This document shows, one piece after another, positions 1-7,400 of a DNA stretch of 10,383 nt. Source of the DNA: an uncultured Bacteroidota bacterium (GTDB lineage Bacteria > Bacteroidota > Bacteroidia > Bacteroidales > SZUA-534); the NCBI GenBank assembly GCA_937885735.1, contig CALABN010000059.1:1-10383 (forward strand). Direction: 5' to 3'. Both the position numbers and the translations under genes were made by a program. Within the stretch, counting starts at the first letter, position 1, and each line of letters opens with the position of its first letter. Under the pieces are notes generated by a model that searched no databases, was not told the origin of the DNA, and was given only the letters and a program-made list of their open reading frames with translations.

Positions 1-3000
1 CGACTACTACAGTGTGGGCAATCTTTGCAACTGTCTGCTGTGCTACAAATATGCTATCGCATACCGAGCAGTGCTTGCCTTCGGTTAGGCCTGCTACGGT
101 GCAGGTTGCAGCTACGGCCGAATCAACAACTACTGTATGGGCAAGTTTTGCGATGATGTCTGTTACCGTATCAGAAATGGTCTGTCCGTAAATATCCACG
201 CTTGCAATATGGCTTATCAGGCCATTGGCAGTACAAGTGGCGGTGATAGTGTCGGTAGTGATTATGGCATCGAGTGTCTTATTGTGAGCAGGATTGGTTG
301 TACAGCTCAATGCGACCGTTGCCGACATGTTGTCGTCAGCCCAAGAGAATACAGGTTCGGTGTAGTTGTGTTTTACGGTATATACTTTCATAAACATACT
401 ACACCACAAATCTTTAGTATCAGGAGAAGATGGTTGTAAATAAACAACCAAAGTATAAACGCTATCGACATCGAGTTGAATATCAAGTAAGCTTAGAGAT
501 TTAGCACCCTCAAAATAACTATTTTCTACAGGTTGTTCGTCTTCGTCATCGTCTTCGTCATCGTCATCGTCATCGTCATCAGTTTCATTATACATATATA
601 AGATATTCTCATAATCAACATTCATTTCCAAATCCCATAGATTCGAGTATGATGAATAGTCACCTTTGAGCAAAAGCACCATTCCATAGACAGATTTTTC
701 GATTTCCTTGTTGTAACCAAGAGTAACATCGAAATTGATTTCGGAAGAAGTTTCGGTGATTTGTTCGTCGAAAACAACTTTTGAATCTTCGAGATAGAAG
801 TTTATACCATCACTCATGTAGTCATCACCAAACTGACCAATGATAGATACACCATAGAAATAATTTTCGAATGGTTCGGAAAGTTCAATTGTCACTTCCA
901 TTTCATCAGAGGTTACATAATAATAAAGGACGCTCATATCTTCTTCAGCACCCTTATTAAGAATTTCTTCATCATCACCCTTGAGAACAGCCAAAGCAAA
1001 CATACTAAGAGGATTACCAGCTTTGTCGAATGCCACATCGCTTGGATTAAACTTCAACAAAACAGTGATTGAAGTATCGCCCACTTGAGGTTTTACGAAA
1101 TCGATTTGTCGGATATCAATAAAAGGACCTTTGAAATCGATGATTGTATCGTTGCCGTCGAGACTAATTGCACACATAACGAATGTAATAGTGTCGCCGT
1201 ATTTCGTATCAGCCTCTACATCATATATTAATTTATCAGAATAATTAAATATACGATAATAGTCAACGGGATTTACTTTACCGGCATTGTAGGCTTCGGC
1301 AACTTGTTCTTTACTTTCGACAGCTCCGGCAATCACACCAAATTCCATTTCATATTCTTTATCGAGATTTGAATATGTTACATAAACGTCGAATTCGCGA
1401 TTCTTATATACATCGACCGAATCCAAAGTGAATGTTTTTTCGGTACCATTGGCAATCACAAACCTATTGTAATAAAATTTACTTTCGCCAGTTAAATAGA
1501 TATAACTGATAATACGTCCGCAATTGATAAATTTAGTAGAGTCTTCGTTAAATTCAGCGCCCATTAAATTTTCGACACGGCTTGGATTGAAATCATTGCT
1601 ATAGGCTTTGATGTCGATTTCGTTAGTTGCCTCAAATTTTACGTCATTGCCACTCAAATAAAAATTTTCTAAATATATCAAATCATCTAAATTAAGATTT
1701 ATTAAATGATTGTTTTCCAACCACAATAAATTCAAAAGAGGGAAAGCTGTTACATCAATATTTGTCAATTGATTGTTGCCTAAGTACAATTTTTCCAATG
1801 CAGGCAAATTATTCAAATCAATTTTGGTTATTTGGTTATTAGCCAAATTCAACTTTTCTAACGATTCCATATCGGAAATTGCAACTTCCTTCAAATCCGC
1901 ATATTGGAAGTCAAGGCTCAATAAATCACCTACGTTAGAGATAGCCAAAGTATCGATTTTGCAACTATAGTCAGAATCAAACAAATATTTTAATTTAGGA
2001 ATATCGGCTACCGAAAGATTCTTTATTTCGACGTTTTTAAAATCAATACATAATAAGCTTGTATCCGAAACAATCTCAACGTTTTCAAACTTGCTATTTA
2101 CACAAGAGAAAACTCCCAACTCAGGCAAATTTGATAGCTTGAGTTCCTTGATGTTTGCCCCATTTAGATAAATACCTTCCAAAGCAACGAACCCCGACAA
2201 GTCAAGAGTATCGATAGATAGTGTATCATTGGTTTTGATTTCCCAAACATATTTCGCATGCTCGATACCTTTTAACGAAGTGATGCCATCAATCACTAAT
2301 GTTTGAATTTCACGGGCTTCGGAATCAGACAATCTGCCATTTTCATTCTTGTCGGCAGCGGCAACAATGTTTCTTAAAGTAGTATCAGGGAAATTGGTTT
2401 CGTTGATTTCGACACCGCTTTTTTCTACCCAGCCATAGACTGCACTATTGCCATTAACCTCAGAAATATAACGTGTTTGAGACGTATAATCTGGATTATA
2501 GTACCAACCTAAAAAGTCGTAGCCTTCTATTTCGGCAGGCTCGAATGGAGTTTCCATAGTGCATTGAACGCCATCGCATATATATTTTTTATCATCGAAA
2601 CATATAGACTTGTACAATGTGTCGCCAATCATCATGTCGATTTTGTAAATCACATTACCAGAAAGATTAGGCAAAGTATCGCCGTTACAAGCATCTTGTC
2701 CCCAAACAGAACCATTATTGCCCCAACTCAACTTATCTAAAACCTCGCCATTTGCAAATTGTTCGGCAGTCATACCGCCTTTGCCATCTTCGGTATCGGC
2801 AAGGTAATAGCAAAGAGTGATGGTGCCATAGTTAGTTCCACATATATCATTGTAGCCATCATAACCATTTACTCTACCAACATTATAGCAGTTTTCGATG
2901 ATGCACTTACTTTTATTATATCCGCATATGCCACCAAGAGAATATCCACCTGCGGGAGTGCCATCTGTATCTATATATCCACCTTTTATAGTACTAATAT

Positions 3001-3862
3001 TGTAGCAATTTTGTATAGTGCTTATGATGGTGCCACCTTCGGTTGCATTCAGGCATTCAGCCCATCCGCACACACCACTGACATTGGCATATCCGTTAAA
3101 ATAAGAATCGATTATACCTACATTTTTGATGGTTGCACCAGATATTAAACCGAACAAGCCGACATATCTTTGTTTAACATTGTTAAAATAAAGTCCACTT
3201 ATTGTATGCCCATTACCGTTGAATGTGCCACTGAATTTTACACCACGATCGACATCGGTTTTCCAATACCCAATAGGAGACCATTCTCTTAAATTATCAG
3301 ACTCTAATGATGCAAGAAGTTCATTGTTTACCACAATATCGTTTGTCAATATTGCATTGGCATGAGCGTTATCGCCACCTTGGTTTACAAAGTCGGCAAA
3401 CCAATAAAGGTTGCCAGCGTTGGCTATTTGGTAGTAACCATCGTCGTTCTTCTCAGCAGGTTGATAATCTCCACATCGACAAAAACCGTTTTCATCAAAA
3501 TCGTGTTTAACAGTGAAGGTTACCGTTTCATAACCAACCGCACCCTTAGAGTCCGTTGCAGCGAAGGTAATGTTTTCTTCTCCGTTCCAATACTGGTTCG
3601 GAGTTTCGATGGTCGCAATGCGATCCGCAGAAATCTTGACCTTCAGGTTCTTGTTTCCGGAAACGGACCACTTAATTTGTTCCAGTTCGTCCATGTCATC
3701 GCACACATAGCTATCCAACTTGATCGTTGCAAACTTTCCTCCTTCATTAATGGTTTGACCAGGAATACCATTCACATCAGGTGGAATATTGTCAACTGCA
3801 AGCGCGTTGGCGCTCAGCAGTGTTGCGCCCATGAGGGCGAGAAAAATCTTGATTTTCTTCAT
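1..3862 (-). CDS. Giant exported multidomain repeat protein (GLUG, LRR, Cys repeats), C-terminus off window
   Basis: This is an open frame of 1287 codons with no stop before the window edge, so it is 3'-partial. The start at 3860-3862 gives a clear signal peptide (MKKIKIFLALMGATLLSANA, cut near residue 22). Then come an Ig/cadherin-like domain (~24-118), an NGFCRCGDYQP lead-in and a GLUG module (~143-402, with VGLFG, GGICGYN and NCYN motifs). An InlB/Listeria-Bacteroides-like repeat follows (~403-481, GYDFLGWYYNPDY). The segment INETNFPD precedes an EF-hand-like loop, DKNENGRLSDSE (504-515). Leucine-rich repeats (~520-740) end in a PSRVENLMGAEF cap typical of Bacteroidetes LRR proteins. Residues ~741-1094 are unassigned and probably beta-rich. 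A 15-residue acidic tract lies at 1095-1109. A degenerate Cys repeat (~1193-1241) and a full one (1242-1282) follow, and another starts at 1283. By analogy with the gene at 4480-9567, more Cys repeats and a T9SS tail probably lie beyond the edge. It is likely a cell-surface adhesin or binding protein; the target is unknown. Confidence 0.93.
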   Translation of the reverse strand, partial: MKKIKIFLALMGATLLSANALAVDNIPPDVNGIPGQTINEGGKFATIKLDSYVCDDMDELEQIKWSVSGNKNLKVKISADRIATIETPNQYWNGEENITFAATDSKGAVGYETVTFTVKHDFDENGFCRCGDYQPAEKNDDGYYQIANAGNLYWFADFVNQGGDNAHANAILTNDIVVNNELLASLESDNLREWSPIGYWKTDVDRGVKFSGTFNGNGHTISGLYFNNVKQRYVGLFGLISGATIKNVGIIDSYFNGYANVSGVCGWAECLNATEGGTIISTIQNCYNISTIKGGYIDTDGTPAGGYSLGGICGYNKSKCIIENCYNVGRVNGYDGYNDICGTNYGTITLCYYLADTEDGKGGMTAEQFANGEVLDKLSWGNNGSVWGQDACNGDTLPNLSGNVIYKIDMMIGDTLYKSICFDDKKYICDGVQCTMETPFEPAEIEGYDFLGWYYNPDYTSQTRYISEVNGNSAVYGWVEKSGVEINETNFPDTTLRNIVAAADKNENGRLSDSEAREIQTLVIDGITSLKGIEHAKYVWEIKTNDTLSIDTLDLSGFVALEGIYLNGANIKELKLSNLPELGVFSCVNSKFENVEIVSDTSLLCIDFKNVEIKNLSVADIPKLKYLFDSDYSCKIDTLAISNVGDLLSLDFQYADLKEVAISDMESLEKLNLANNQITKIDLNNLPALEKLYLGNNQLTNIDVTAFPLLNLLWLENNHLINLNLDDLIYLENFYLSGNDVKFEATNEIDIKAYSNDFNPSRVENLMGAEFNEDSTKFINCGRIISYIYLTGESKFYYNRFVIANGTEKTFTLDSVDVYKNREFDVYVTYSNLDKEYEMEFGVIAGAVESKEQVAEAYNAGKVNPVDYYRIFNYSDKLIYDVEADTKYGDTITFVMCAISLDGNDTIIDFKGPFIDIRQIDFVKPQVGDTSITVLLKFNPSDVAFDKAGNPLSMFALAVLKGDDEEILNKGAEEDMSVLYYYVTSDEMEVTIELSEPFENYFYGVSIIGQFGDDYMSDGINFYLEDSKVVFDEQITETSSEINFDVTLGYNKEIEKSVYGMVLLLKGDYSSYSNLWDLEMNVDYENILYMYNETDDDDDDDDEDDDEDEQPVENSYFEGAKSLSLLDIQLDVDSVYTLVVYLQPSSPDTKDLWCSMFMKVYTVKHNYTEPVFSWADDNMSATVALSCTTNPAHNKTLDAIITTDTITATCTANGLISHIASVDIYGQTISDTVTDIIAKLAHTVVVDSAVAATCTVAGLTEGKHCSVCDSIFVAQQTVAKIAHTVVV
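536..580 (-). repeat. In-frame acidic tract from a GTCATC-type microsatellite
   Basis: Fifteen consecutive Asp/Glu codons (eight Asp, then E-DDD-E-D-E) encode residues 1095-1109 of the partial giant protein. On the plus strand the DNA is a run of GTCATC hexamers with GTCTTC variants. It separates the unassigned beta-rich region from the cysteine-containing repeats, so it probably acts as a charged linker. Unit gain or loss would keep the frame. Confidence 0.9.
1645..2305 (-). repeat. Leucine-rich repeat block in the partial giant protein
   Basis: Residues ~520-740 contain successive LxxLxLxxN-type units. The best-formed are LEKLNLANNQITKIDL, LEKLYLGNNQLTNIDV and LLWLENNHLINLNL, with a ~21-22 residue period. 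Upstream units are more degenerate (for example LDLSGFVALEGIYLNGANI and LKLSNLPELGVFSCVNS). An EF-hand-like loop lies just before and a PSRVENLMGAEF segment just after, the usual arrangement of BspA/internalin-like LRR proteins in Bacteroidetes. The LRR arc is probably a protein- or glycan-binding surface; this is inferred from the family. Confidence 0.85.
2657..3436 (-). repeat. GLUG module of the partial giant protein
   Basis: Residues ~143-402 follow the same plan as each of the four modules in the neighbouring gene. An entry segment (YYQIANAGNLYWFADFVNQ, then NAILTNDIVVNN) leads to a GTFNGNGHTISGLYFN motif and VGLFG. Repeated VGGICG and NCYN units follow, then an exit segment (MTAEQFANGEV, WGQ, LPNLSG). 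GLUG repeats (Pfam GLUG motif) are thought to form beta-solenoids in secreted bacterial proteins. Confidence 0.85.
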
Positions 3863-3926
3863 AAATTGAATTTTAAATAAGACATTATCATATTCATTAT
3901 TTGTCAACGCATTTTTAAAAACGGTG

Positions 3927-3934
3927 CAAACATA
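3927..3934 (-). promoter_or_regulatory. Candidate -7 promoter element for the partial giant gene
   Basis: The minus strand reads TATGTTTG, which fits the Bacteroidetes -7 consensus TAnnTTTG. It lies about 65 bases upstream of the start codon at 3862, implying an AT-rich leader of roughly 55-60 nucleotides. No well-spaced -33 TTTG is evident; instead three phased repeats lie immediately upstream. A separate promoter would make this gene transcriptionally independent of the gene upstream of it. Confidence 0.45.
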
Positions 3935-3953
3935 TATCAAACATTGAAATTTG

Positions 3954-4017
3954 AGTTTGCAAATTGACAATTTTAGTTTGCAAATTGGCAATTTTTAGTT
4001 TGCGAAATTGGTAAAAT
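3954..4017. repeat. Three phased ~21-22 bp tandem repeats upstream of the promoter
   Basis: Three successive units begin with AGTTTGC at 3954, 3975 and 3997. Units 1 and 2 are nearly identical (AGTTTGCAAATTGACAATTT and AGTTTGCAAATTGGCAATTT). Each contains two dyads: TTTGCAAA and AAATTG-N-CAATTT. Unit 3 is degenerate (AGTTTGCGAAATTGG). The period is two DNA turns, and the array lies ~20-85 bases upstream of the candidate -7 element of the partial giant gene, where an activator or repressor could bind. It could also be simple intergenic repeat DNA. Confidence 0.75.
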
Positions 4018-4047
4018 ACAGTGAATAATGAGTTGCTGAGGTAAAAA

Positions 4048-4091
4048 GGAATAAGGGATAAGGCCAAAGGGATAAGGGACAAGGCATAAGG
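4048..4091. repeat. Purine-rich GGATAAGG short repeats
   Basis: Five GGATAAGG-like words occur in 44 bases: GGAATAAGG at 4048, GGATAAGG at 4056 and 4070, GGACAAGG at 4077 and GCATAAGG at 4084. The strand is almost pure purine here, with only occasional C or T. The same word recurs in the other intergenic region (AAGGGATAAGGGG near 10065), also just before a TCCCGAT hairpin. No function can be assigned. Confidence 0.75.
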
Positions 4092-4110
4092 GGGAAGGCG
4101 TTGGATTTAG

Positions 4111-4128
4111 TCCCGATAGCCATCGGGA
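4111..4128. repeat. TCCCGAT-N4-ATCGGGA hairpin, copy 1
   Basis: TCCCGATAGCCATCGGGA is a perfect 7-bp stem with loop AGCC. It is one of three copies in the window, all in non-coding DNA. There is no T-run after it on either strand, so it is not an intrinsic terminator; it looks like a dispersed palindromic repeat. Confidence 0.8.
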
Positions 4129-4156
4129 GACATTAGACATTGGACAAAAGACAAAC

Positions 4157-4192
4157 ACAAAATGGTTGCGACTTGCGTCGCAACCATTTTGT
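4157..4192. terminator. 16-bp-stem hairpin, possible bidirectional terminator
   Basis: A perfect 16-bp stem (left arm ACAAAATGGTTGCGAC) has a four-base loop. On the plus strand it is followed by ATTTTTT. On the minus strand it is followed by GTTTGTCTTTTG, and the loop reads GCAA, a GNRA tetraloop. It lies downstream of the complete giant gene on the minus strand. Its sequence is clearly related to the hairpin at 4384-4419. A terminator role is plausible but not proven; it may simply be a dispersed palindrome. Confidence 0.5.
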
Positions 4193-4200
4193 ATTTTTTC

Positions 4201-4219
4201 GGACGCGGGCACCGCGTCC
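4201..4219. repeat. GC-rich hairpin GGACGCGG/CCGCGTCC
   Basis: An 8-bp perfect stem with loop GCA is followed by CTAC. Its right flank (GTCCCTAC) resembles the right arm of the palindromes at 4321-4348 and 4446-4477 (GTCTCTAC), suggesting one family with diverged cores. No T-run follows. Confidence 0.7.
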
Positions 4220-4236
4220 CTACATATTGTTGAAAT

Positions 4237-4309
4237 GCGGTAGGGACACATTGAATGTGTCCGTTGCAATTTGAAATTACCCCAAAATTTGATTTTCAAA
4301 CAATTTCAT
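4237..4309. repeat. Dispersed ~72-bp repeat, copy A
   Basis: This block begins GCGGTAGGGACACATT and ends CAAACAATTTCAT. It contains a 19-base palindrome (4244-4262, arms GGACACATT and AATGTGTCC around one G). A second copy with only scattered differences and two short indels lies at 10313-10383. Both copies are non-coding and on the same strand relative to the window. Confidence 0.85.
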
Positions 4310-4320
4310 TTGTTCACACC

Positions 4321-4348
4321 GTAGAGACGCAAAATTTTGCGTCTCTAC
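4321..4348. repeat. Perfect 28-bp palindrome (GTAGAGACGC...GCGTCTCTAC)
   Basis: The two 14-base halves are exact reverse complements with no spacer; the core is CAAAATTTTG. The outer arms GTAGAGACG and CGTCTCTAC are shared with the stem-loop at 4446-4477, whose core differs. It lies in non-coding DNA with no T-run, so it reads as a member of a dispersed palindrome family. Confidence 0.85.
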
Positions 4349-4379
4349 AAATCACAAATTTGGATTTTGAATTAACAGC

Positions 4380-4419
4380 AAAAAACAAAGGGTTGCGGCT
4401 TTCGCCACAACCCTTTGTT
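4380..4419 (-). terminator. Intrinsic terminator of the complete giant gene
   Basis: On the minus strand a GC-rich stem (GGGTTGTGGC with GCCGCAACCC) is capped by GAAA, a GNRA tetraloop, and is followed at once by TTTGTTTTTT. It lies ~60 bases after the stop codon of the 1695-residue gene. One pair is G-U on the minus-strand RNA but would be a C-A mismatch on the plus strand. This supports the minus strand as the functional one. Confidence 0.7.
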
Positions 4420-4420
4420 G

Positions 4421-4448
4421 TCAATTTTCAATTCTCAATTATCAATTG
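4421..4448. repeat. Four tandem TCAATTN heptamers
   Basis: The sequence reads TCAATTT, TCAATTC, TCAATTA, TCAATTG with no gaps, between the terminator hairpin and the stem-loop at the stop codon. The seventh base differs in every copy. The last copy overlaps the edge of the stem-loop at 4446. The role is unknown. Confidence 0.85.
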
Positions 4449-4477
4449 TAGAGACGTTGCTCGCAACGTCTCTACAA
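4446..4477. repeat. Stem-loop two bases after the stop codon of the complete giant gene
   Basis: The 15-base arms TTGTAGAGACGTTGC and GCAACGTCTCTACAA are exact complements around TC. The stem starts two bases after the TAA at 4480-4482 on the minus strand. It has no T-run after it on that strand. It could protect the mRNA 3' end or simply be a palindromic repeat inserted there; it shares arms with the palindrome at 4321-4348. Confidence 0.8.
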
Positions 4478-4479
4478 CG

Positions 4480-7400
4480 TTATTTTACAAACACGCGCTG
4501 TGTTGTGTTGCCTGTGCGGACAATGTAGATGCCTTCACGTTGCATTATTATTGAGACGTGGCACGCCGTTTCTCTAATGGCTACGCAACGGCCGTCGGCA
4601 TTGTAGATGAAGATGTCTTCTGTAGCGTTCTCAACAACTATCACGTTGTGGTGAGCGTAGATGACTACTTCGGCTGTCTCCAACTCGTCAATGTCGGTCA
4701 ACTTTGTGCCTTCGGCTGTGCGTATGTCGGTAGCACCGCAACCATGGTCGCAGACGGCTGTCTCGGTGCCGTCGGCTTCAGTTGTTGCATCGTTGTTGTA
4801 GATGTAGTTGGTGAACGAGTGACCAAGAGCAGGAATTGTCTCCTGTGCCTTGATAACTTCATTGCATACTGAGCAACGCGAGCCTTCTGTCAGGCCTTCG
4901 GCGGTGCAGGTTGACGAAACGCCAGCAAGGGTTTCTACCTTGTGTCCAAGTGCAGGAACCGTCTGCTGTGCTACAAGAATGCTGTCGCATACTGAGCAGT
5001 GAGAGCCTTCGGTTAGGCCAGTGGCGGTACAGATTGCGGTTTTGGCAGAATCGACAACTATGGTGTGGCCTGCAGGTATGGTATCTTGCTTTACAAGGAC
5101 TGTGTTGCAGACTGAGCAGTGAGAGCCTTCGGTCAAGCCTGCGATGGTGCAAGTTGCGTTTTGGGCTGAATCGACAACTATCTTGTGGCCAAGTGCAGGA
5201 AGCGTCTGCTGTGCTACAAATATGCTGTCGCAGACTGAACAGTGCTTGCCTTCGGTCAGGCCTGTGGCGGTGCAGGTTGCAGTTTTGGCGGAATCGACAA
5301 CTACGGTGTGGGCAAGCTTTGCAATGGTGTCAGTTTCCACTTCGCCACAAGCACAAATACGTGTACGCAAGCCTGTCACTGCGCAAGTCGCAACCGATGT
5401 TGTGTCCCAATTACTGAATGAATGTGCCTCGAAAGTAGCCACAAGAGCGGTATCGCTTACTACAATTATCATATCCTTTGGTTCGGTGCTTCCATTGCTC
5501 CAGCTTGCAAAGTGATAGCCAGCATTTGGAGTGGCTTCAATTGCGAACTTGCTGTTGTATTCATACTCACCGCCTGCATCCGAAACCGTTCCGTTTTCTG
5601 ATGCGGAAACATTGACAGCAAAAATGATTTTACCGCTCAAATTAGGCAATGTGTCTATTGAAGTGTTCTGACCCCAAACAGAATCGGAAGCAAACAGCAA
5701 CTTAGCTACTGTACCGTTGGCAAATTGTTTGGCTGTTTTTTGCTCACCATTGTCTTGAACAGAAAGATAATAGCAGTTTGTGATAGTATCGTTGTTGCGT
5801 GTCCCGCACAAATCATCAAAATCTGTACTTCCTTCCACCTTGCCAACGTTGTAGCAATTCTTTATGACACTGTTATGATTTTTTCCACATATGCCACCTA
5901 TACCACCTTTTTGCTCGTTCTGTTCATCTTGTTTAACAATGCCTAAATTGTAGCAGTTTTGGATAGTGCTATTGTCGTTATATCCACATACGCCACCTAC
6001 ATTCTTCGCACCTTCAACATCGCCTATATTATAACAGCTTTGAAGCATCTGATAAGATCTTCCACAGACGCCACCAACAGACGCAAATCCACTAATTGAA
6101 CCTATATTGTAGCAATTTAGGGTTACAGCAGTATATCCATTCGTTCCGCATACGCCACCAACAGATTCATTGCCACTAACCATACTTGCATTGTAGCAGT
6201 TTTGGATTATGCCATTATGATTGCTACCACACACGCCACCGACATAATCTTTTCCATTGAAATAAGAATTGATTACACCTACGTTTTGAATTTTTGCGTT
6301 GTCTATATAACCGAACAAACCCACATCATTTTTATTTGAACCATTGAAATAGAGACCGCTGATTGTCTTGTTTTTGCCATCAAATATGCCCAAATATGGG
6401 TTATTAAAAGTTGCAATAGGAATCCATTGCTTGTAGTTTTTACCCATTGTGACAAGTGTGTCATTTTCAAATTCAAGCGTATCAACAACAATGTCGGTTG
6501 TTAATACCGCATTGGCCTTCGCATTATCACCACCTTGGTTTACAAAATCGGCAAACCAATAGAGTTCGCCAGCATTTGCAATTTGGTAACCGCCTAAAGA
6601 CTCGTCAAAGTCAGGTTTCTGATAGCAATTGCAAGAAGTGCAGAATCCGTTTTCGCACGACAAATGTTTAAGTTTGCCATTTACAACCTTGCAACATTCT
6701 TTTTCAAGAGATGCCAATACAGGTATTGATTTGCCATCAACAATTTTTTGTCCCCAGCCATCACCTAGCAAGCAAGCCACTTCGCCACAAGAGAACCACA
6801 TCTCTGATTTTTCCGTTCCAAATGACGATGAACCGCCACTTAGATAAAAACAATTATTTATAGACAAATTGTTTGTTGCGCTTCCAATCAAAGAACCGAA
6901 TTCTTCAGTTCCACTAACCTCACCTATGTTGTAGCAGTTTTTATACGAGCCCTGCCAAGCTAGTCCGCAAATGCCAGCGACATCTGAATTTCCATTAACC
7001 GAACCAGTATTGTAGCAGTTTTGGATTGTGCCACTATTATTATATCCGCAAATGCCACCGACATTAGCATTTCCTTTAATCAAACAAGCATTATAGCAGT
7101 TTTCGATAGTTCCACTGCTATATCCGCAAATGCCACCGACTTCGTTTTTCCCATTAAAATAAGAGTTATCCCCTCCTACGTTTTTGATGGTTGCATTTTT
7201 GTTTGTGCAACCAAACAAGCCAATCTTACCAGTAGAATTTACATCATTGAAATAAAGTCCGCCGACAGTGTGGCCATTGCCATCGAATACACCGCTGTAT
7301 AGGTTATCATCGTATAAACCGATAGGATTCCATTGCCTGTAATTTTTGCCTTCGGTAATGATGTTGCCATCACTAAATTCAAGGTTGTTCACAACAATGT

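Larger units (their letters stand above)
3863..4479. other. Palindrome-rich intergenic region between the two giant genes
   Basis: There is no credible gene in these 617 bases. Going down in coordinate from the end of the complete giant gene it holds: a stem-loop at the stop codon (4446-4477), four heptamers (4421-4448), a terminator-like hairpin (4380-4419), a perfect 28-bp palindrome (4321-4348), a dispersed repeat (4237-4309), a GC-rich hairpin (4201-4219), a 16-bp-stem hairpin (4157-4192), an 18-base hairpin (4111-4128), a purine-rich tract (~4036-4100), three phased repeats (3954-4017) and a candidate promoter (3927-3934). A 108-codon minus-strand frame at 3973-4299 is made only of these repeats and is not a gene. 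Confidence 0.9.

Noticed and set aside
3973..4299. A 108-codon minus-strand open frame in the intergenic region
   Set aside because: It is made wholly of hairpins, the purine-rich repeat (read as CLVPYPFGLIPYSFLP) and the dispersed repeat; it shows no domain and no promoter. Low-complexity repeats explain it.
4446..4477. Stem-loop next to the stop codon as the intrinsic terminator
   Set aside because: No T-run follows on the minus strand. The hairpin at 4384-4419 has a GNRA loop and T-run and is the better candidate.
4911..5417. A 168-codon plus-strand open frame opposite the Cys repeats
   Set aside because: It is the antisense reading of tandem repeats in a clear coding frame; its own periodicity simply mirrors those repeats and it has no signal or domain.
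4708..5424. Possible CRISPR array, because of regular repeats
   Set aside because: The period is ~120-126 bases, the units are coding and diverged throughout, and there are no short constant repeats with unique spacers.
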